A stretch of 51,765 nt of DNA, taken from contig JAIEMQ010000029.1 of assembly GCA_019752015.1 (NCBI GenBank), positions 1-51,765 on the forward strand, read 5' to 3'. Below are positions 33,006-41,456 of the stretch, piece by piece. Source of the stretch: Cyanobacteriota bacterium. Lineage in GTDB: Bacteria; Acidobacteriota; Vicinamibacteria; Vicinamibacterales; UBA2999. The translations under genes were made by a program, and so were the position numbers. The notes beneath the pieces were generated by a model. That model worked only from the letters and a program-made list of their open reading frames with translations. It ran no database searches and was not told where the DNA came from. The first letter of the stretch is position 1, and every line of letters begins with the position of its first letter.

Positions 33006-34220
33006 GTGCCCGTCGGTTCTGCTTTCCACGCGCGTACTCTCGAGCTCTGCGAGAGCCTCAACTATCGCGACTGGGCGGGCTACTACGCGGTCAGCGCGTA
33101 CGAAACGCACCACGAGCACGAATACAACGCGATCCGGAACGCCTGCGCGCTGATCGACATCTCGCCGCTCTTCAAGTACCGCATCTCCGGGCCGGACGCG
33201 ATGCGCCTGGTCAACCGCGTCATCACGCGCGACGCCTCGCGCATGAGCGTCGGGCAGGTGTTCTACACGCCGTGGTGCGATGAAGACGGCAAGGTGATCG
33301 ACGACGGCACCGTGACGCGCCTGACGGACGACGCGTTTCGCTGGACGGCCGCGGATCCGAATCTCCGGTGGCTGACCGGGAACTCGTCGGGACTGAACGT
33401 CGGCATCGAGGACATCTCCGAGAGCGTGGCCGCGCTCGCGCTGCAGGGACCGACGTCGGCACGCTTGCTGCGGCAGATCTGCGACGCGGACCTGTCGAGC
33501 CTGAAATACTTCAGGGCGACGAGCGACGCGATTGCCGGCGTCCCCGTTGACATCACCCGCACTGGATACACGGGCGATCTCGGCTACGAGATCTGGATGC
33601 CGTGGGATCGCGCCCTCCAGGTGTGGGACGCAATCGCGAGCGTGGGTCACGCGTTCGATCTGCATCCGACCGGCATGCTGGCGCTCGACGTCGCGCGCAT
33701 CGAGGCGGGACTGCTGCTGATCGACGTCGATTTTCACAGCAGCAGGAAAGCGTTGATCGAAACGCAGAAATACTCGCCCCACGAGCTCGGCCTCGGACGG
33801 CTGGTCGATCTGAAGAAGGGCCCGTTCGTCGGCAGATCCGCGATCAACGAAGAAGTAAAACGCGGGATCGCCCGTCAGATCGTTGGACTCGAGCTCGACT
33901 GGACCGAAGTGGAGAAGCTTTACGAGACGGTGGGCCTGCCGCCGACCGCGCCCGCCGGCACGTCGCGCGTCGCGGTGCCGGTCTACAAGGGGCGATCGCA
34001 GGTGGGCCGCGCCACTTCGACGACCTGGTCGACCACGCTGAAGAAATTGATCGCGTTGGCGACGATCGACGCGCCGCATTACTCGATTGGCACGCGGGTG
34101 GAAATGGAAATGACGGTGGAAGCGGTCCGTCACCGCGCCACCGCCACTGTCGTTGAAACGCCCTTCTTCAATCCGCGGCGTAAGACTCAATCACCAATCA
34201 ATCTGGAATCAGCAATCTGA
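33006..34220 (+). CDS. GcvT-fold aminomethyltransferase-family protein
   Basis: 404 aa, GTG start at 33006. The GcvT N-terminal domain holds HEHEYNAIRNACALIDISPL, MRLVNRVITRDASRMSVGQV and the folate-site region DITRTGYTGDLGYEIWMP; the C-terminal barrel is GLELDWTEVEKLYETVG to MEMTVEAVRHRATATVV. Family members move a one-carbon unit from an amine or sulfonium donor to tetrahydrofolate (glycine cleavage T protein, dimethylglycine/sarcosine demethylases, DMSP demethylase). No gcvH or gcvP is near, so this is likely a stand-alone demethylase type. The final residues (KTQSPINLESAI) derive from a text-like repeat. Genes for a Rieske oxygenase and a nitrilase lie close by. Confidence 0.85.
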   Translation: MPVGSAFHARTLELCESLNYRDWAGYYAVSAYETHHEHEYNAIRNACALIDISPLFKYRISGPDAMRLVNRVITRDASRMSVGQVFYTPWCDEDGKVIDDGTVTRLTDDAFRWTAADPNLRWLTGNSSGLNVGIEDISESVAALALQGPTSARLLRQICDADLSSLKYFRATSDAIAGVPVDITRTGYTGDLGYEIWMPWDRALQVWDAIASVGHAFDLHPTGMLALDVARIEAGLLLIDVDFHSSRKALIETQKYSPHELGLGRLVDLKKGPFVGRSAINEEVKRGIARQIVGLELDWTEVEKLYETVGLPPTAPAGTSRVAVPVYKGRSQVGRATSTTWSTTLKKLIALATIDAPHYSIGTRVEMEMTVEAVRHRATATVVETPFFNPRRKTQSPINLESAI

Positions 34221-34232
34221 GCTCTGAAATCA

Positions 34233-34595
34233 TCAGCGGCCCGTCCGTGCGCGGCGGGCCGAAATAAAAGACTGCACGCCGAGCGCGACGTAGATCAGCA
34301 GCAGCACGCCCATTGCCAGCTGCGACATCACCGCCGGCCGCGACGCATCGACGAGCGCCGCCGGTATGCCGCGGGCGAGCGCGGCGATCGCGCCAATCAA
34401 GCCGACGGCGACCGCCGCATGCATCGCGTGCTTGCGCGCGCCTTCGTTGGCGCGCGCCACGATGGCGCAGACCAGCAGCACCGCGCCGAACAACGCGGGA
34501 ATCAGCGCCGTCACGCTGGTCCGCCCCGTCCAGACGTAGCTGACGACACCGAGCGCGATCAGGATCAATCCGAACAGTCGAGTTGTGCCAGGCAT
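34233..34595 (-). CDS. Small membrane protein of unknown function
   Basis: 120 aa from ATG 34595; a longer start at 34652 overlaps the next gene and adds polar text only. Four hydrophobic helices are visible: LFGLILIALGVVSYVWTG, TALIPALFGAVLLVCAIVA, AAVAVGLIGAIAALARG and LAMGVLLLIYVALGVQSFI. The end is basic (SARRARTGR). It sits 7 bp after the exported FAH-like gene on the same strand, so probably the same transcript. No known family comes to mind. Confidence 0.75.
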   Translation of the reverse strand: MPGTTRLFGLILIALGVVSYVWTGRTSVTALIPALFGAVLLVCAIVARANEGARKHAMHAAVAVGLIGAIAALARGIPAALVDASRPAVMSQLAMGVLLLIYVALGVQSFISARRARTGR

Positions 34596-34602
34596 GTCCC
34601 TA

Positions 34603-35655
34603 TTATTCCTTGTCTGCCCTGACGGGATTCTCCAGCGTGCCGATTCCTTCAATCGTGCACGAGGAGTAGTCGCCGTCCTTGAAATAGATCGGTGTCGCCC
34701 GCGCGGTGCCGACGCCGGCCGGGCTGCCCGTCGAAATCAGATCGCCCGGGTGCAGCGTCATCATGTGCGACGCGTACTCGACCAGCTCGTAGACCGTGTG
34801 CGTCATCCGATCGGTGTTCGAGTCCTGCATGGTCTTGCCGCTGAGCAGGAACTTGATGCCGAGCTTCTGCGGGTTGGCGATGAACTGGCGCGGCACCACG
34901 TACGGTCCGAGCGGCGCGAACGTGTCGTGGCTCTTGCCGAGCTGCCAGTCGGAGCCGTGCCTGCCGTCGGCGCGGCCGCCGCGATCCGACACGTCGTTCA
35001 TCAGCGTGAAGCCGAAGATGTAGTCGGCGGCGTTGTCGCGATTGACGCGCTTCGCGGTCCTGCCGATGACGATGTTCATCTCGCATTCCCAGTCGATGCG
35101 CTCGCGTCCCGCCGGCAGCAGGATCGGATCCTTGTTGCCGGTGATGGCGCTGTTCGCCTTGACGAAGAAATACGGATTCTGGCGCGGGTCGCCGGGGCGG
35201 CGCTGCCAGTAGCCGGGAATGCCCTGCGCGATCTTCGGATCGACCGCGGCCGCCGACGCGGCGGAGGTGTTCGTGCCGGTCATCTCCATCGAATGCTCGG
35301 TGTAGTTGACCGCGGTGCTGAGCAGCACTTTCGGATCGGGAATCGGCGGCAGCGTTTTCAGCTGCGCAACCGGAATCGTCGTGCCCGGTTTCGCCGCCAG
35401 CGCGGCAAGCGCGCTGCCCATCTTCGCGTCCCATCCGGCGATCAGCTGCTTGAGCGTCGCCGGCGCGTTGACATTCGCGCGCGACAGGTCAACGACCTGG
35501 CTGTCGTTGTTCACGACCAGCCCGGCGAACTGGCGGCCGTTCTGCTCGAACATGCCGAGCTTGTACGGCGCCGCCGTCTGCGCGCCGGGATTCTGGCTGG
35601 CGATTGCCAACGCAATCGCAACAGCGAACATCACACCACCTACGTGCTTTTGCAT
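34603..35655 (-). CDS. Fumarylacetoacetate-hydrolase-fold protein with signal peptide
   Basis: 350 aa from ATG 35655, preceded by ggagg. The FAH domain is clear: PPIPDPKVLLSTAVNYTEHS, the metal-site motif IDWECEMNIVIGRTAKRV (Glu pair), GFTLMNDVSDRGG (Asp), WQLGKSHDTFAPLGPYVV and LHPGDLISTGSPAGVG. Family members cleave C-C bonds in acylpyruvates or decarboxylate oxaloacetate in the cytosol. This one begins with an apparent signal peptide (HVGGVMFAVAIALAIASQNP, then GAQTAAP), so it is predicted to be periplasmic or lipid-bound, which is unusual for the family. Divergent from the nitrilase gene with only 17 bp between starts. Confidence 0.85.
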   Translation of the reverse strand: MQKHVGGVMFAVAIALAIASQNPGAQTAAPYKLGMFEQNGRQFAGLVVNNDSQVVDLSRANVNAPATLKQLIAGWDAKMGSALAALAAKPGTTIPVAQLKTLPPIPDPKVLLSTAVNYTEHSMEMTGTNTSAASAAAVDPKIAQGIPGYWQRRPGDPRQNPYFFVKANSAITGNKDPILLPAGRERIDWECEMNIVIGRTAKRVNRDNAADYIFGFTLMNDVSDRGGRADGRHGSDWQLGKSHDTFAPLGPYVVPRQFIANPQKLGIKFLLSGKTMQDSNTDRMTHTVYELVEYASHMMTLHPGDLISTGSPAGVGTARATPIYFKDGDYSSCTIEGIGTLENPVRADKE

Positions 35656-35672
35656 TCCATCCTCCAGAGCCG

Positions 35673-36512
35673 ATGAATAATACCCCGAGCATGAAAATCG
35701 CACTGATCCAGCAGCACGCAACGAAAGACAAGTCCGCGAACGTTGCCCGTGGCCTCGCCTCGCTCGAGGCGGCGGCGAACAACGGCGCGCAGCTCGCGTG
35801 TTTTGCGGAGCTCGCGTTCGAGTGGTTCTATCCGCAGCGGCCCGCCGGTCTCGGCTTTCGCGATCTCGCCGAGCCGCTCGACGGCCCGACCGTGAAGGCG
35901 TTTCAGAAGAAAGCGAGAGAGCTCGGCATCGTCACGGTGATCAATCTCTACGAGCGCGACGGCCATCACACCTACGACAGCTCACCCGTGATCGACGCCG
36001 ACGGCACGCTGCTCGGCGTGACGCGAATGATTCACATCACCGAGTACCCGTGCTTTCACGAGCAGGGCTACTACACGCCGGGCGACAAGGGTGCGCCGGT
36101 TTACCAGACGAAAGCTGGCGCGATCGGCGTGTCGATCTGCTACGACCGGCATTTTCCTGAATACATGCGCGCGCTGGCGGTCAACGGCGCCGATCTCGTG
36201 ATCGTGCCGCAGGCCGGCGCCGTCGACGAATGGCCCGAAGGCCTGTATGAAGCCGAGATGCGCGTCGCCGCTTTTCAGAATGGCTACTTCACCGCGCTCT
36301 GCAATCGTGTCGGCAAGGAAGACTGTCTCGATTTCGCCGGAGAATCATTCGTGTGCGGACCTGATGGAGAAGTCATTGCGCGGGGAGCACAAAGCCGCGA
36401 CGAAATCGTCTATGCCGAGATTGACTATACGAAGCTCGGTGCTGCAAATGCCAGAAGGCTGTTTCTAAAGCATCGAAGACCGGAGCTGTACGGTAATTGG
36501 CTAAGTAAATAG
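35673..36512 (+). CDS. Carbon-nitrogen hydrolase (nitrilase superfamily)
   Basis: 279 aa from ATG 35673 (ATG 35691, opening MKIALIQQH, is also possible; neither has a clear ribosome site). Hydrolyses a C-N bond in an amide, carbamoyl or ureido compound. Catalytic Glu lies in LACFAELAFEWFY and Cys in GVSICYDRHFPEYMRAL, followed by ADLVIVPQAGAVDEWPEG and FAGESFVCGPDGEV. The usual catalytic Lys sits in a Y-R-K-x-H motif; here the matching text is GVTRMIHITEYPCFHEQGYY, with Met in place of Lys. This may be a subfamily trait. Its stop abuts the stop of the convergent Rieske gene without a gap. Nearest relatives in my memory are N-carbamoyl-type amidases. Confidence 0.87.
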   Translation: MNNTPSMKIALIQQHATKDKSANVARGLASLEAAANNGAQLACFAELAFEWFYPQRPAGLGFRDLAEPLDGPTVKAFQKKARELGIVTVINLYERDGHHTYDSSPVIDADGTLLGVTRMIHITEYPCFHEQGYYTPGDKGAPVYQTKAGAIGVSICYDRHFPEYMRALAVNGADLVIVPQAGAVDEWPEGLYEAEMRVAAFQNGYFTALCNRVGKEDCLDFAGESFVCGPDGEVIARGAQSRDEIVYAEIDYTKLGAANARRLFLKHRRPELYGNWLSK

Positions 36513-37622
36513 TTAACTCCGTGTCTCCGGGTCTCCGTGGCCGATCTTCGACAGCACGAATTGATCGAACTCCCACAACTGTTTCTCGCGCTCTGAGTAT
36601 GGCCCCGGCTGATAGCCGCGCGAGCTGATGCCGAGATACGACTGCTCGGAGATCGCCCAATCCTCGCGATTCGTGCGATCCCAGAAATCGATCGCGTCGG
36701 CGAAGACGAAATCCTTCTTCGCCATCTCGTCCGGGTGAAAGTGCCACTCGGCCACGAGCTTCGTCCGGCCGCAGTCCTGCGGCCAGATCGTAATCGTCAT
36801 CATGTAATCCGGATGGAGCGTCAGCAGGAAGTTCGGGTAGATCGCGAAGTAGTTGACGACCTCGCGATCGCGGCCTCGCAATCCCGGCAGCAGATCCCGG
36901 CGACGCTTGCCGTCCGTGCTGAGCGTTTCGACGCCGTCCTTGAATCCCATCGCGCCGCCGCAATACGTTTCGGCCGACGGCACGTTCTCGGCGCCGAGAT
37001 AGTGATGCATGCGATTGAGCAGCGGATGGATCACCGGGCAATGCAGGCATTCGTTGTAGTTCTGCACCACCAGCTTCCAGTTGGTGGCGACGTCGTAGTC
37101 GATGCGGTGGGCGAGCCGCAGATCGCTCATCGCCCATGGCGCGAAGCGAGCCGGCAGATCGCCGAGCTGCGCGGCCAGCGGCGCAGGGGTGTCCGAGAGG
37201 TTGATGAAGATGTGGCCGTCCCACGTCTGGCACGCCACCTGCCGCAGCGGAAATTCGGATCGATCGAATCCCGCCACTTCATCCATCTGCGGCGCCGCCA
37301 TCAGCCGGCCGTCGAGACCGTAGGTCCACGCGTGATACGGGCACTGAATGCTGCCGTGAAAAGTGCCGCGCGGTTCGGTGCAGAGCCCGGTGCCGCGGTG
37401 GCGGCAGACGTTGTGATGCGCGCGAATCGATCCGTCCGCGGCGCGCACGATCAGCACGCTCGCGCCGGCGACGTCGCGGCGGAGGAACGCGCCGGGATGG
37501 TCGAGCTGATCGGCTCTGCCGGCGGCGAGCCACATCCGCGCGAACACCCGCTCCATTTCGAGCGCGAACCACTCGCTGTCGATGTAGGCCCGGGACGGCA
37601 GCGTCGTGCGCACGTGTGGCAT
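36513..37622 (-). CDS. Rieske-type ring-hydroxylating / demethylating oxygenase, alpha subunit
   Basis: 369 aa from ATG 37622; the longer frame to 37706 passes through a hairpin repeat. The N-terminal Rieske [2Fe-2S] domain has NVCRHRGTGLC and IQCPYHAWTYGLDG. The catalytic domain has the mononuclear-iron facial triad in NYNECLHCPVIHP (two His) and the downstream Asp in DAIDFWDRTNRED. The bridging residue before the first His is Glu where aromatic dioxygenases have Asp; Glu is reported for carnitine oxygenase CntA, and the NYNECLHCPVIHP text resembles glycine-betaine demethylase GbcA. So a quaternary-amine demethylase is plausible. A reductase gene is not seen nearby. Confidence 0.87.
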   Translation of the reverse strand: MPHVRTTLPSRAYIDSEWFALEMERVFARMWLAAGRADQLDHPGAFLRRDVAGASVLIVRAADGSIRAHHNVCRHRGTGLCTEPRGTFHGSIQCPYHAWTYGLDGRLMAAPQMDEVAGFDRSEFPLRQVACQTWDGHIFINLSDTPAPLAAQLGDLPARFAPWAMSDLRLAHRIDYDVATNWKLVVQNYNECLHCPVIHPLLNRMHHYLGAENVPSAETYCGGAMGFKDGVETLSTDGKRRRDLLPGLRGRDREVVNYFAIYPNFLLTLHPDYMMTITIWPQDCGRTKLVAEWHFHPDEMAKKDFVFADAIDFWDRTNREDWAISEQSYLGISSRGYQPGPYSEREKQLWEFDQFVLSKIGHGDPETRS

Positions 37623-37635
37623 GATACAACCCGCT

Positions 37636-37690
37636 TGCCCTGAGCGAGTCGAGCGCACGCGTCGCTCGACGAGTCGAAGGGTTCGCCCCC
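37636..37690. repeat. TCGAC hairpin repeat in a divergent promoter gap
   Basis: ccctgagcgagtcgagcgca and cgtcgctcgacgagtcgaaggg form an inverted repeat around a short loop. It fills most of the 73-bp gap between the Rieske gene (minus) and the hybrid kinase gene (plus), so it displaces or forms part of both promoters. Confidence 0.75.
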
Positions 37691-37695
37691 TCGCC

Positions 37696-39363
37696 GTGTC
37701 ATTCACTGAACTGTTCTCCGCACCCTGGTGGATCGGGCTGGTTGCCGCGCTCGGCGTGGCAGCAGTCGCCGTGGCGATAGTGCTCTACCGCCGCGGCCGC
37801 GCGCACGAAGCCACCATCCGCCGCCAGCTGGCGCGCGAAGTCGCGTTGAAGGCGCGCTTCGACGATCTGTTCGATCGCTCGAGCGAGCTGATGATCGTCC
37901 ACGATCGCCGCGGCCGCGTCTCGACGATCAATCGCAGCGGTGAGCAGCTGACCGGTTACCTGCGCGAAGAGCTGCGCATGCTCGATCCGAACTGGATCTT
38001 CGGCACCGATTACCTGTCGGCGATCATGGAGATGATCAACGAGGGCCCCGACAGCGCGCCGCGCACGTTCAAGGCCGAGTTCGTGCCGCGCAAGGGCAAC
38101 CCGGTGCCGGTCGACGTGCATGCGCGCGTGCTGATCGGCGACGGACAAGTGGTCGGCGTCACGTCGATCGCGCGGGACTTGAGCGAGCACCAACGCCTCG
38201 AGAACGAGCTGCGCCAGGCGCAGAAGATGGAGGCGGTCGGCCGCCTCGCCACCGGCATCGCGCACGACTTCAACAACCTGATCACCGTGCTGCTCGGCTA
38301 CAGCGACGAGCTCGTCGAGGAAGCGCCGCCCAACACCACGCTGCACGCCGCGGCCACCGAAGTCCGCCGCGCCGCGGATCGTGCCTCGGCGCTGACGCAG
38401 CAGCTGCTGGCCTTCAGCCGCCGCCAGGCCGCGGTCGCGCATGCCGTCGATCTGAACCAGGTCGTGTCGCACATGGAAGATCTGATCCGCCGCCTGATCG
38501 GACCGGAGATCCGCCTGCACATCACGCTGCAGCCCGAGCTCTCCACGATCAGCGCCGACGCGCAGCAGATCGGCCAGGTGATGATGAATCTCGTCGTCAA
38601 CGCGCGCGATGCCATGCCCGCCGGCGGCACGCTGACCATTGAGACCGCCGACGTCGACCTCGGCCACGAGCATGTCGACGTGATCCCCGGACCGCACGTG
38701 GCGGTGATGGTGTCCGACACCGGCCTCGGTATGACGGCGGAAGTCCGCGATCGGCTGTTCGAGCCGTTCTTCACGACGAAGGATCTGGGACGCGGCACCG
38801 GCCTCGGCCTGTCGATGGTGCAGGCGATCGTCCGGCAGAGCGGCGGCCACATTCACGTCGACAGCGAGCCGAACAAGGGCACCACCTTCAAGGTGTATTT
38901 CCCGCGCCAGGCCGACGTGTCGGCGGCGCCAATGCCGGTCAGCACCGCGCACTCATCGGTGACCGTCAAAGGCGAAGGCATCGTGCTGCTCGCGGAAGAC
39001 GATCGATCGGTGCGCCGGCTGGTGGTGGCGGAGTTGACGCGCCGCGGCTTCACCGTCCTCGAGGCGGAGGATGGCGCCGTCGCGCTCGAGATGTTGCGCA
39101 AGGAAAAGGATCGCGTCGACGTGCTCGTGACCGACGTCGTCATGCCGCGCATGAACGGCGCCGACCTCGCACAGGCCGCCGATCAGATTCGTCCCGGCCT
39201 CAAGATTCTCTTCATCTCCGGCCATCCGGAACGTGCCGGCGCCGGGCTCGATCCGACCGGCGTCACGAATCTGCTGATGAAGCCATTCACCGCTGATACG
39301 CTGGCGGCGCGCATCAAGGAGATGATCACCGGACGGAAAGAGGCTGATGGCTGGACCGTCTGA
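37696..39363 (+). CDS. Hybrid sensor histidine kinase with PAS and C-terminal receiver domain
   Basis: 555 aa from GTG 37696; the frame upstream only translates a hairpin repeat. TM1 is WWIGLVAALGVAAVAVAIVLY near the N-terminus. A PAS domain (DLFDRSSELMIVHDRRGRVS, NRSGEQLTGYLREELRML) comes next, then a HisKA box with phospho-His in GRLATGIAHDFNNLITVLLG, an ATPase with N box MMNLVVNARDAMP, G1 VSDTGLGMT, F box FEPFFTTKD and G2 GRGTGLGLSMVQAIV, and a receiver domain (VLLAEDDRSVRRLV, phospho-acceptor Asp in LVTDVVMPRMNG, Lys in LMKPFTAD). The NtrB-like HDFNN motif class often signals through its own receiver. It overlaps the permease gene start by 17 nt, so sensing and transport may be linked. 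Confidence 0.9.
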   Translation: MSFTELFSAPWWIGLVAALGVAAVAVAIVLYRRGRAHEATIRRQLAREVALKARFDDLFDRSSELMIVHDRRGRVSTINRSGEQLTGYLREELRMLDPNWIFGTDYLSAIMEMINEGPDSAPRTFKAEFVPRKGNPVPVDVHARVLIGDGQVVGVTSIARDLSEHQRLENELRQAQKMEAVGRLATGIAHDFNNLITVLLGYSDELVEEAPPNTTLHAAATEVRRAADRASALTQQLLAFSRRQAAVAHAVDLNQVVSHMEDLIRRLIGPEIRLHITLQPELSTISADAQQIGQVMMNLVVNARDAMPAGGTLTIETADVDLGHEHVDVIPGPHVAVMVSDTGLGMTAEVRDRLFEPFFTTKDLGRGTGLGLSMVQAIVRQSGGHIHVDSEPNKGTTFKVYFPRQADVSAAPMPVSTAHSSVTVKGEGIVLLAEDDRSVRRLVVAELTRRGFTVLEAEDGAVALEMLRKEKDRVDVLVTDVVMPRMNGADLAQAADQIRPGLKILFISGHPERAGAGLDPTGVTNLLMKPFTADTLAARIKEMITGRKEADGWTV

Positions 39364-40717
39364 AGCCCCCGCACTGCGCCGCGCGCTCGGCAAGTGGGAC
39401 CTCACCGCGATCGGCGTGAACCAGGTGATCGGCAGCGCGATCTTCCTGCTGCCATCGCAAGTCGCCGCGGAGATTGGACCGTGGGGGCCGCTGGCGTTCA
39501 TGGCGATCGGCTTGCTCTCGATCTCGATCGCCCTGTGCTTCGCGGAAGCCGGCAGCCGCTTCGAGACCACGGGCGGGCCGTATCTGCCCGCCCGCGCCGC
39601 GTTCGGCCGTTTCGTCGGCTTCGAGATCGGGTGGATGATGTGGTTCGCGCGCGTCACCAGCCACGCGTCGGTGGTGAACGGGCTGACCGTGGCGCTCGCG
39701 CTCTACTGGCCGCCGCTCGCCGAAGGCCTGCCGCGCGCGGCGACGATCACCGCACTGACGATGGTGCTGACGTGGATCAACGTCATCGGCATCAAGCAAT
39801 CGTCGTGGGTCGTGAACGGACTGACGATCAGTAAGCTGCTGCCGCTCGCGATCTTCATCATCGGCGGGATCTGGTTGATCGAGCCGTCGCACTTCGAAAC
39901 GATGCCCGCTGTCAGCCGCGAACAGTTCTCCGCGGCCGCGATCCTGTTGATCTTCGCCTACGGCGGGTACGAGGTGACGGGTGTCCTCGCCGGCGAAGCG
40001 GCGAATCCGCGCAAGGACGTTCCGTTTGCGTTCATCGCGTGCCTGATCATCGTGTCGGTGGTGATGTCGCTCACGTCGCTGGTCGCGACCGGCCTGTTGC
40101 CGGATGTGTCCGCCACGAAGACTCCGATCGCCGACGGCGCGCGAGTGTTCCTCGGCGCGGGCGGCGCGGCGCTGATCTCGATCGGCGCCGTGCTGTCGAT
40201 GACCGGCAACAACATGGGCCAGCTGCTGAACGGCTCGCGCACGATCTTCGCCCTGGCCGAAAACGGCGATCTGCCGCGCTGGTTCGGCAAAGTGCACGCG
40301 AGCTATCGCACGCCGTCGAATGCGATTCTGTTCGGCGCCGGCGTGGCGCTGGCCTTGGCGCTGTACGGATCGTTCGCGGCGCTGGCCGCGGTCAGCGCGA
40401 TCGCGCGCCTGGTCATGTATCTCGCGGTCTGCATCTCGACGCTGGTGCTGCGCAAGCGCGATCGTGAAATCGCCGCGCAGGTCGGCGCGCACTTCCCTGG
40501 CCACCGTAGCCTTGGCGAAGGTGGCTCGGATCCGCTGCAGGCGGTGGCGCCCGCGAAATTCACCGTCCCCGGCGGCGCCGTGATTCCGATCGTCGCGTCG
40601 ATCGTCGCGCTCGGCATCCTCGCCGGCGCAACGAGGCAGCAATTGATCTCCGGCGTCGCCGCGCTCGCCGCCGGCGCCGTCCTGTTCTTCCTGGCGCCGC
40701 GCAACACTCAGTCGTAA
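39347..40717 (+). CDS. APC-family amino acid permease
   Basis: 456 aa inner-membrane protein with about twelve hydrophobic helices. KWDLTAIGVNQVIGSAIFLL is the TM1 unwinding region of the APC fold, followed by ALCFAEAGSRFETTGGPYLP, WINVIGIKQSSWVVNGL, ILLIFAYGGYEVTGVLAGEA (the TM6 region, with the usual F-x-x-x-G-x-E pattern), GARVFLGAGGAALISIGAVL and YRTPSNAILFGAGVALALAL. Substrate not readable. A hairpin repeat (40496-40529) is translated as HFPGHRSLGEGGSDP in the loop before the last two helices. The start lies inside the hybrid kinase gene. Confidence 0.88.
   Translation: MAGPSEAPALRRALGKWDLTAIGVNQVIGSAIFLLPSQVAAEIGPWGPLAFMAIGLLSISIALCFAEAGSRFETTGGPYLPARAAFGRFVGFEIGWMMWFARVTSHASVVNGLTVALALYWPPLAEGLPRAATITALTMVLTWINVIGIKQSSWVVNGLTISKLLPLAIFIIGGIWLIEPSHFETMPAVSREQFSAAAILLIFAYGGYEVTGVLAGEAANPRKDVPFAFIACLIIVSVVMSLTSLVATGLLPDVSATKTPIADGARVFLGAGGAALISIGAVLSMTGNNMGQLLNGSRTIFALAENGDLPRWFGKVHASYRTPSNAILFGAGVALALALYGSFAALAAVSAIARLVMYLAVCISTLVLRKRDREIAAQVGAHFPGHRSLGEGGSDPLQAVAPAKFTVPGGAVIPIVASIVALGILAGATRQQLISGVAALAAGAVLFFLAPRNTQS
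40496..40529. repeat. Hairpin repeat inside the permease gene
   Basis: ccaccgtagccttggcgaaggtgg is an imperfect palindrome of the GCCTGCC/GGCGAAGGC family. It sits in frame in a cytoplasmic or periplasmic loop of the permease. Confidence 0.75.
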
Positions 40718-41436
40718 GCGTACATTTCGGCGCGCGCATCGCCGCCAAAGACATGCGCGCGACGATCCGTCTGCTGCGCCGCGATGAGCGGTTCGTTCAG
40801 GAATCGCACCAGCGGAATGATCGTCTCGAACGTGTCTCGCAGCTGCACGTAGAAATTCTTCTGCGTGGCAAACTCCGCGCCTTCCTCCCGGAACGCCATG
40901 AATTGCCGATGCCTCAGGAACTCCGCCGCGGGATGGTCCTCCGGATACCCGCGCGGCACGCGCGTCATCGTGTCGCCTTGCAGCCCGCCGATCTTCCGGA
41001 AACGCGGCGAGGTGACGATCTTCGCCAGCTGCCGGTGGTTGGCCGCGACGTGCTCGCGCACCAGTTGCAGCTGCGATGTGTCGGGACGCCACATGCCGCC
41101 GCCCATCCACACCCAGCCCGGTCCGACTTCGAAATACAGCCACCCGCCGTTCATGCGGCCCAGGGCGCGGTGAGGGATCGTTGCGCCGACGTGCGTCTTC
41201 AGCGGCGTCTTGTCTTCGCTGAAACGCGTATCGCGAAACGGGCGCAACAGGTTCACCTTCGGATCGATCACCATCTCCGGCGCGATCGACGGCATGTCGA
41301 CGGCCAGGCGCTCGATGATGTCGAGCACCGGCTGCCGGCAATGCTGGTCGTAGCGCTCGCGCCGCTCGTGAAACCACTCGCGCTTGTTATTGCGTTTCAG
41401 TGAACGCAGGAATGACAAACTCTTCGACGTAAACAT
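40708..41436 (-). CDS. DUF2461 (TIGR02453) family protein
   Basis: 242 aa from ATG 41436; the frame beyond it overlaps the divergent gene. Typical wording of the family: LSFLRSLKRNNKREWFHERR, NLLRPFRDTRFSEDKTPLKT, YFEVGPGWVWMGGGMWRPDT, and REEGAEFATQKNFYVQ near the end. The family is widespread, cytosolic, and of unknown function. Only 20 bp separate its start from the divergent flavoprotein gene, so the two share a promoter region (ttattatttcgctgtg). It overlaps the end of the permease gene by 10 nt, tail to tail. Confidence 0.88.
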   Translation of the reverse strand: MFTSKSLSFLRSLKRNNKREWFHERRERYDQHCRQPVLDIIERLAVDMPSIAPEMVIDPKVNLLRPFRDTRFSEDKTPLKTHVGATIPHRALGRMNGGWLYFEVGPGWVWMGGGMWRPDTSQLQLVREHVAANHRQLAKIVTSPRFRKIGGLQGDTMTRVPRGYPEDHPAAEFLRHRQFMAFREEGAEFATQKNFYVQLRDTFETIIPLVRFLNEPLIAAQQTDRRAHVFGGDARAEMYAYD

Positions 41437-41456
41437 CTTTCCATTATTATTTCGCT

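Noticed and set aside
39326-41377. 683-aa minus-strand open frame
   Set aside because: It is antisense to the permease, the DUF2461 frame and a flavoprotein start; its translation is Arg/Asp-rich shadow text without any domain.
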